A stretch of 64,000 nt of DNA from Ricordea florida. Its lineage: Eukaryota > Cnidaria > Anthozoa > Corallimorpharia > Ricordeidae. Made by a program: the position numbers and the translations under genes. The DNA lies in the NCBI GenBank assembly GCA_949710005.1, contig OX453286.1, positions 10,957,498-11,021,497 on the forward strand, read 5' to 3'. The notes beneath the pieces are model-generated. The model saw nothing but the letters and a program-made list of their open reading frames with translations, was not told where the DNA came from and did no database searches. Of this stretch, positions 57,385-64,000 are shown one piece after another. How positions within the stretch are numbered: position 1 is the stretch's first letter; each line of letters begins with the position of its first letter.

Positions 57385-58306
57385 CATTGAGGTTCTCGCC
57401 ATTTCACGAACTGTTTTGGTTAATGTAATATCCGAAGTTTTAGCTTTATTGGCAAAGACACGCTTTGTTATACCTATTTGGCTTTTATACTCCTGATTTA
57501 GACATAAGTAAAAGAAGACAATACCCACTGCAATGGTGTGGGGATTACTACGCTCAAGAATCTTTGATGTCGCGTCGAGGTACCGAGTAATGGCTAAAAT
57601 ACGTCTATAATGAGATCCATCAACTCCAGTAAGTCTCATTATCCAGGGAATAAGTTTCTCTGGTGTAATGTGGTTTATTCGTGCCTCTAGGAATGTTTTT
57701 AAGCACATAGTTAAACCATTTGACATGGCTCTTTGCTTGATTCCAAACAAACCTCTAATGTGGTCCATCGTACGATATTCGCCAAATTCTTGGTATGTAT
57801 GAAACAAGCATGAAGCCACTACAGACTCACGACTCTGCCTGCGAAGAACTTTATTTCCCTCAGACCGGAGAATCTTTTGATACTTGGCTTCTATGATATC
57901 CATCATCATAGGAGGTATGTCTAATTTATGTTTTTCAAATACAGTACGAACTCCCTTTGGTGAAGGGGATCTTCGCATATCACACCTACCAGCTGAACTA
58001 TTGTACCACCCCCATTCTTGTTGAAAGTTCATCGATTCGAGTTCAGTATTACAGAGACTACAAACAACAATCCCTGAGTAATCCTTATATACACTATCAT
58101 ACTTACAGTTTGCCACAACAGAATTAACATCTGAAGAATCTGTAAAAAAACTCTCCACATGTTATACAACACCCTCGCCCATCAGCCCATTTCTCGATAT
58201 CTGTATGTTGACAACCTTGTTCGTATTCCACATCGGCTTTCTTGAACAAAGACTGAAAAGATTCGACAAGGCTGCAATAAGGTTCCTCTGAGTCGTAATA
58301 ATCCAT
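57358..58306 (-). pseudogene. TFIIB-like transcription factor
   Basis: The ATG at 58306 (MDYYDSEEPYCSLVES) leads to a zinc-ribbon-like CQHTDIEKWADGRGCCITCG; a second cysteine pair is VVCSLCN. The segment EWGWYNSSAGRCDMRRSPS corresponds in position and pattern to the linker of viral TFIIB-like proteins. Two cyclin-like helical repeats follow (SVVASCLFHTYQEFGEYRTM; HTIAVGIVFFYLCLNQEYK). The frame breaks once, at an A7/T7 run (58144-58150); one base fewer would keep it open, so the break may be a homopolymer artefact. TFIIB recruits RNA polymerase II to promoters. A self-encoded version is known in some large DNA viruses and would let the element direct its own late transcription. Confidence 0.65.
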
Positions 58307-58345
58307 ACCAGCTTTGTCTAGTTACATATATGTATTAATAAATCT

Positions 58346-61300
58346 TTAAGTTTTTCCCGAAGATAGCGTTCTGAAGTGACCATACGCATAAGTGTGTATC
58401 CCATCTTCCTTTATCAGCCTTTTCTCGTCTTCGTATGATAGCGCCACCTTATTCACAGTTTCTGTGTACACATCGTGCAAATGACTCCTGATAATATTCA
58501 TTGACCTCCTCTGTGGTTTTTGATTGAGAGGGCAATCCTTATAATCGTTGAAGCTTATGCTCTTTCTCACGATCGCTTTCTTCACACCCTTACATTTCTT
58601 TTCCTCCTTTCCCTCATCCATTATGTATGAATATAGTTTGGCTCGGAGACCGACGAATTCCGTGATTTGTTGACCGCCCACTTCATCCTTAAACATACCC
58701 CCAACTCTCTTGTTCACACCTATCTCAATGCCAGATGGATGATCTTTAGGGTAGTTGCTGGTGTCAAACTTGTCTTTCACATCTGGACTGATGTCCTTGT
58801 AGAAGTCATCCGTCTCTATCTCATACGCCAGTAAATCAGTGTCCGCGAATAACAACTTGGCTTTCTTACCATACTTAGGCTTGATGTAATTATAGTGGAA
58901 GTCGTACATTATCGTCTTGCTTAGGTCCAGAATGGAAAAGCCTAGATAAATGGGTTTATCCGTTACCAACTTTGTCTTCTTCATTTGAACAGCAACCAGA
59001 TTCTCACAAAAGATCGTGCTGTGATGATAGTTTGGCTTTGATACCAACTTTTTAGCTTTTGATTCATTCGTAACTAAACGAACATCCACTCTGTTCCTTA
59101 CATTCTCCATTGTCTTCCCAAAGACGGAGTTGTTCATCAACTTGAAAAAATCCTTCTCAAAGTCGTTTGTTGCTTTCGCCCCTCGTTCAGTATTCAAGTC
59201 GATATAGGGTTTTAGCCACGCGGACTCTTTGAATGTGATGCCTCTATGTATTTTGAAGACTCTTAGTCCGAGACTTAAATATTGTTTTAGTGTCTCGTGG
59301 TGAATAATGTATTTTCTTTTATGCCTTAGGTTTGGAATTAGTTTATCCACACCATTCACCATAACTCTCTCGGGGGCTAATGGATAGTCATTGTGCAGTT
59401 TATGAAGACGCCTTGGATACATCAGGTCAACCTCTAGTATGCATGGTATATCTTGCCACTTCGATATAAGCTCTTCTTCAGTCAACCATCTAAAATCGTG
59501 TGTCGGTAAAGGTTTACTCATTGCACATCCGTACAAACCATTTGCATCCAGATATGTAATATACTTTGTGGGCAATGATGGATCATATTCCTTCAAGTTC
59601 ATGTATGGATTGTTGGCTTTACCATACCTAGTGGAGATCATGGAGATACCCCCTCGAATACCCTTCTCAACCATAAGAAGCATGTCTGGGTCTTTCAAAA
59701 GTTCCAATCTCACCTTGGTCATTTTCAGGGCTGCGTCCCATGCCAATCCAGGTGCTGTGTAATACCAAGCTGGGTCCAAGTCATAGTTCTTCCTACAAAC
59801 ATCTCTAAAGTTCTCAAAGACATCGGCCAACAATAATACATCCATCTCAAGGTAGAGGTCATGATACTCCCTAAAGCTTTTAATCTCGAAGGCTTTCCAC
59901 ACATTTTGAGCATGTTGGTAATCCTCTTCCGATATATCAGCGTCGTAAAGCTTCAAGTAGAACTCATCCTTTGGTGGGAGATGAGTTTCACTGAGCTTAT
60001 CAAACCCGTCAAACCAATCATATGGAAAAACCCCCTTCCTAGTCAGTAGCTGCAGGTCTGGACTATTTTCATCCAGGCACTCAGGTATTCCTTTTTGAAG
60101 ATAACCTGGAAGAATTCCATCCACAAAAGCCCTGATTTCTCCCCTACTCATGATAGCCTCACGATTTAGTCGACGATAAAACTCTTCCATAACCATATGC
60201 ATTGTTATAACATCCAAATCAGCATTTCCCAAGATGTTGTGAATGATTCTCTCTTCATGCTTGAGTTTCTCCTTTGGTGATATTACCCTTTCATACCAAC
60301 TCGTTACATTTCCCAGAGAAGATTGTGGTAGATTATCAACCAGCCTTCTGAGTCCCGCTGCCATAAACCTAAAGCTATCAATGAACCTAATTTCTCGCTT
60401 AATGCTAGCCGTGTTCGCTTTCTCATTCTTAAAAGAGTCAACAACAATTTCCTTCGTGAACGAAATGTACTTTTCATCGTTAATGGGTATGCAATATATC
60501 TTACCTTTCGATTCCTCTATGTTCTTCACGAATAAGTGGCCGTCATATCCAGATAGGTTGTGGAATATGATTGGGAAAAATTTGGGCACCTTATAATTTA
60601 AGTTACACTCTTCATGTGCGGCACCTCTATACTTTCCAGTAAGGTGACAATGGTCCAAGACCTTAGTATGGCCCATCATCCTTCCACAAATGTGACAGTG
60701 TGTGGCATTTTGATAGGCTATTTTACCCTCCTCACTAATAACGGCAATCTTAGGGAACTTGAATTTATTATAAATGTCCTTAATATCCGACTCTAAATGT
60801 TCCATAAACATCTTTGGGACATCATCGTCTGGTGATTCAGCTGTGTGCTTTACAAGTTTGGGTTCGAATATAGCGTCATCAAAGCACTTAATCAGGTAAC
60901 AAAAACCTGATGGCTTGTGCTTCTGATATTTATTAGTGAAGCTTCCACCCTCATCTTGGTAGCACGTATCTATTTTTTCCGTATAGCACTCAAAACCCGC
61001 ATACACAACAAATGGGACTTCCATCTTTCTATTATAATTCTTGAAACCAAAATCCTTTGGGCTTCCATCTTTGTTGATAGGGACTTCCACCTTAACTGCT
61101 TCATGGTCGATGCAGTATTCGAGATGCATATCCAATGAGGATTGTGACTGGAATGAGTTGAGGCATTTATGGCAAAATAAACGATTGTGCTGTTTATCAT
61201 TAACTTGAGATGATAACAGTCTTGACATACTCTTAATCCAGCAGTAGTGATTTGTCTCATCATTGGATAATAAAAGCAAGTTTATCACTTGAGCTTTTCC

Positions 61301-62319
61301 CTTCTTACTGATTCTCAAAACGTTTACCTCACAATCATCACCATATCCGTATACGTTAATAGCATAAGGGTTTTGCCTTTCAAACTTATCAATATGAACT
61401 CCATTCCTGACCAGTCAAATGTCTCAGAATTCTCTCTAATTCCATTATTTAGTCTTTGACCATTTTTACCTTTTGGAAATACTGCAGATGTTACTGCCCA
61501 TTTGAAACACTCATGGTCCTTATCATTCTTGACATTTATGATGGCCTTTTTAGCAGCTAAAATTGGTGGGAGAGAAATATAAGAACTCCCAGAAAGAGGC
61601 TCAAATGGATTTATATGTATATCAAAGTACTCCAAACAATCAAATTGCCATCCAGATTTTTCACTTTGATATTTCTGAACATTTTCAAGTTGCCATTCTG
61701 TCATTACATCAAACAACTCAGAGAAATCAGTTGAATCCGTTATTATTTCAAGAGTGCTATGAAAGTACCCTTGACTCTCATCAATCTTACCCGAAGCAAG
61801 ATTCTCTTTTATGAATGTACAAGATAATACAGACTTAACCTTGATAGGTTTATTTTTACCATCAATGAGATGCACAACTTTTGGTTTTATCTTCTTAATG
61901 AAGTCATCAGGACCATACCCTCTTTTCCTTTCGATCCGATAAGTTCTGAAGAAGCCTTTCAATGCCTGTTCCTTTTCTTTCACTTTGATCGGCTCGAGAG
62001 TTTTCCAGATGCCTTTTATTTCCTCCTTCAACCTTCTGACTCTTTTGTTCAGAGGCTTTTTGATCCTCTTTGGAACATAATTTACAAGCCAATTTGCAAA
62101 CTTGTTAATACGTTCCCGCACTCTTCTCCAATAATTCGAAACCAATCTTTTCGTAACACTAGTTGGATGCACATATTTAGTGGGTCTAAGAACTGGAACA
62201 TTAATTTCAGACACCTGCCCGTCCAATAAATTTGCTGGAGTTCTGGGTTTGTTAGGTAGAACATCCCAAGAAATTAAATCATTGTCAGTTTGTGTGCCAG
62301 CATTTCGCACTCCACTCAT
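58346..62319 (-). pseudogene. Protein-primed DNA polymerase B of Polinton
   Basis: One gene of about 1320 codons, ATG at 62319 (MSGVRNAGTQTDND), split by a frameshift near 61380. The basic N-terminal third may include the terminal protein. After it come a Cys/His finger (CHKCLNSF), an exonuclease I block that reads VVYAGFECY instead of the expected D-x-E form, an endonuclease VII-like zinc segment (CHICG ... LDHCHLTGKYRG), FHNLSGYDGHLFVKNI, and the polymerase motifs A (YLDANGLYGCAM), B (KLMNNSVFGKT) and C (LLFADTDLLAYE). The 990 codons from 61318 to 58346 are open. It would replicate the element from its termini. Loss of the first exonuclease aspartate suggests absent proofreading in this copy. 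Confidence 0.9.
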
Positions 62320-62530
62320 TTCGCGAATGTTTTGTAGATATATGTATCATAGATGCCCCTCCCTTTAAGTCGATACACAAGTCAAAACAGATACGTGGGG
62401 CTCCTCTTGAACTACCAATAACGCACCATAAAATAATTTGAGGCTCACTTGAAATCCCTTGAAGAGATTTGAGGTATTTTAACAGGGAATATTGGTGGGA
62501 TAATGATCAAACATTGACTTGTGATGAAGT
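62320..62530. other. Junction between Polinton and Helitron segments
   Basis: About 210 bp upstream of PolB without a gene. No inverted terminal repeat recognised. Confidence 0.4.
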
Positions 62531-64000
62531 GTGCTAGAATCGGCCTTTTGCAACTACTTAAGGGGAACAGAAACAGACCAAGAACGACTTGAAAGATTAC
62601 AGTCACTTAGTACTTATAGCGAAATGAGATTACAAGTAGAATCACAGAGTGAACGTAACAGTAGATTGCATAATCTTAGATTAAACACAAATCGCGCTTT
62701 AGAGATGGAAACCGACGAACAAAGATCTTCGAAACTTGAGACATCGCGACAATGCAGTGCTGCACGTAGGCAGGAAGTACAGTTAAACAGACAATACGAA
62801 GAACAGACTAGAGAGGAATACCTTACACATGGATGGATTAATTCAGAGCAGCGGCTGCACCAGCAACAATGGGTTCAAAGTAGCATGGCAGCTTTCCACA
62901 ACAACATCAACAGCTTGGAACACAGACAGTGTCTAACATGTAAAGAAACATGGCCAACTGTGCAAGGACTTACTCTTCAGACATACCAGTGCCTAAGATG
63001 TAAGAGGGATAAAGAAACTACAAAACTGTTTTCAGCGGAGAATGACATGGATCCGGGCACAGTACCAGATGAATTATAGAATCTTACCGATGTAGAGGAG
63101 ATGCTTATCGCTAGAGCTTGCCCAATAATGTGTATTTGTCGTAAACATGGAGGACAGCGTGGCTACAAAGGACATGTGTTGAACCTTCCTCAAGACATTC
63201 AAGGATTCATAACAAGACTGCCACCCAATGTAGAAGAACTACCCTTCCTTGCGATAAGGCGATATGGTGCAGACAACAGCAGCAGGGACTGCAGAGTTAG
63301 AAGACACAAGGTGATGCAAGCACTGGCATGGCTAAAGGATAACAATCCCTACTACTCAGACATTGAAATCAACCATGAAGCTATTGAGTGCCTACCATGT
63401 GATGGAGATTCGACCAATTTGCCTACAGTTCATGTCCAAGAGACAGAAGAAGAGCAGCAGATACAAGAAATATGTGAACAGGTACCTTACCAGAATGATG
63501 CAAATAGTAGTGAACAGGAAAGCAGTTCTTTCCTTCCTTTTCAACAGGTTCAACAACAGGAACAAGACGCTATTCGTGCCCTTATTAACAGTGAAGACCC
63601 ACTGGACTGGCCATCCAATGAAGGAGATCCCAGAAGGACTGGCTACAATGGCCTTTCCCACACTGTTTCACATGGAAGAGGAGACACCACAAACAAGAGA
63701 AGATTAAGGGAGGTAACATTAACTGAGGGTTTTAAACACCTTATCAGGTATGCAGAACATTTCTCAACAGCGCAGTTTGTGTGGAGATTTGCATCCCATC
63801 CAAGGTTTCCGTACTGGGCAATGAACATGAAGCAGAGACATCAGTTGCTGTCACAACCTAGGGTTTACCTCACTCAGAACCCTCAAGATGCTAACCTTAC
63901 CACAGAAGAACTACAAGAAATGGTTCGACAGATGTCTGCACAGCAACTCACGAACAGAGTTCAGCGCTATGTGGCAAAGATTCAAGGAACAAGACAAAAG
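62531..64000 (+). pseudogene. Helitron Rep-helicase gene, N-terminal part (runs off window)
   Basis: It is open from 62531, with no clear ATG. It starts with charged heptad-like repeats (TETDQERLERLQSLS, SQSERNSRLHNLR), then CLTCKETWPTV ... YQCLRCKR (zinc pair), then the DUF6570-type block MLIARACPIMCICRKHGGQR and LPPNVEELPFLAIRRY. The Helitron-like N domain begins at about 63640 (LATMAFPTLF, WRFASHPRFPYWAMNMKQRH, VQRYVAKIQGT). A TAG at 63077 and frameshifts near 63628 and 63668 break it. The HUH and helicase parts would lie beyond the window. It is a different Helitron lineage from the Helentron at 33377: no OTU or 2A, but a DUF6570 domain. Confidence 0.8.

Larger units (their letters stand above)
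55475..62319 (-). mobile_element. Partial Polinton/Maverick-like element
   Basis: A cluster of virus-type genes: capsid-like protein (-), retroviral-type integrase (+), TFIIB-like factor (-) and protein-primed DNA polymerase B (-). Integrase plus PolB plus capsid is diagnostic of Polintons and related adintovirus-type elements. Packaging ATPase, maturation protease and minor capsid genes were not seen, and no terminal inverted repeats were found, so the copy is incomplete. Confidence 0.75.

Noticed and set aside
59439-61138. Several plus-strand frames of 60-117 codons
   Set aside because: All are antisense to the open PolB coding sequence.

Overview
The window is eukaryotic, animal-type genomic DNA packed with transposable elements. 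No ordinary host gene can be identified with confidence. Spliced transposase genes, a Helentron with OTU and endonuclease domains, an ISL2EU-like element with a YqaJ nuclease, a Polinton-type element, BEL/Pao and Gypsy retroelements and transposon-associated HECT genes together suggest a marine invertebrate. An anthozoan cnidarian (coral or sea anemone) is my best guess; this is an inference from element content, not from a species-specific match.

Layout. 1-10951: tandem satellite of 597-bp monomers with four 390-bp deletion monomers in a higher-order pattern; most units carry the palindrome GCGCATGCGC. 11850-15330: decayed BEL/Pao retrotransposon (zinc knuckles, protease, RT, RNase H region, integrase). 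16011-22207: MULE-like transposon, a five-exon SWIM-domain transposase gene between long inverted arms built from GGTCCATGGACC palindromes. 22214-25541: ISL2EU-like element, a THAP-DDE transposase (+) facing a YqaJ-type nuclease (-), interrupted by MITEs. 25950-30712: broken multi-exon gene with SAM-like, UBX-like and HECT domains, convergent with an integrase-core transposase gene (-) at 31413-32592.

33377-54668: a Helentron (2A-like peptide, OTU protease, HUH Rep, PIF1-type helicase, AP-like endonuclease) split by two insertions. The first (about 34420-45350) carries a CACTA/EnSpm-type transposase gene (-) and a second HECT gene (+) that diverge from a shared 0.8-kb spacer. The second (48344-53441) is a young Gypsy element with 166-bp LTRs that differ at one base and an exact ACTT target duplication. 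55475-62319: partial Polinton/Maverick-like element with capsid-like fragment, integrase, TFIIB-like factor and protein-primed DNA polymerase B. 62531-64000: 5' part of another Helitron, of a different lineage, which runs off the window.

How it fits together. Nearly all coding sequence is transposon-derived and most genes carry one to several stops or frameshifts. The nesting gives a relative chronology: Helentron first, then the CACTA/HECT insertion and, most recently, the Gypsy element. The most interesting theme is ubiquitin/SUMO-type machinery on mobile DNA: two HECT E3-like genes, each next to a different DNA transposase, an OTU protease in the Helentron, and a SUMO-interaction-like acidic motif spliced onto the MULE transposase. 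Several frameshifts lie in short homopolymers, so some breaks may be assembly errors rather than real decay.
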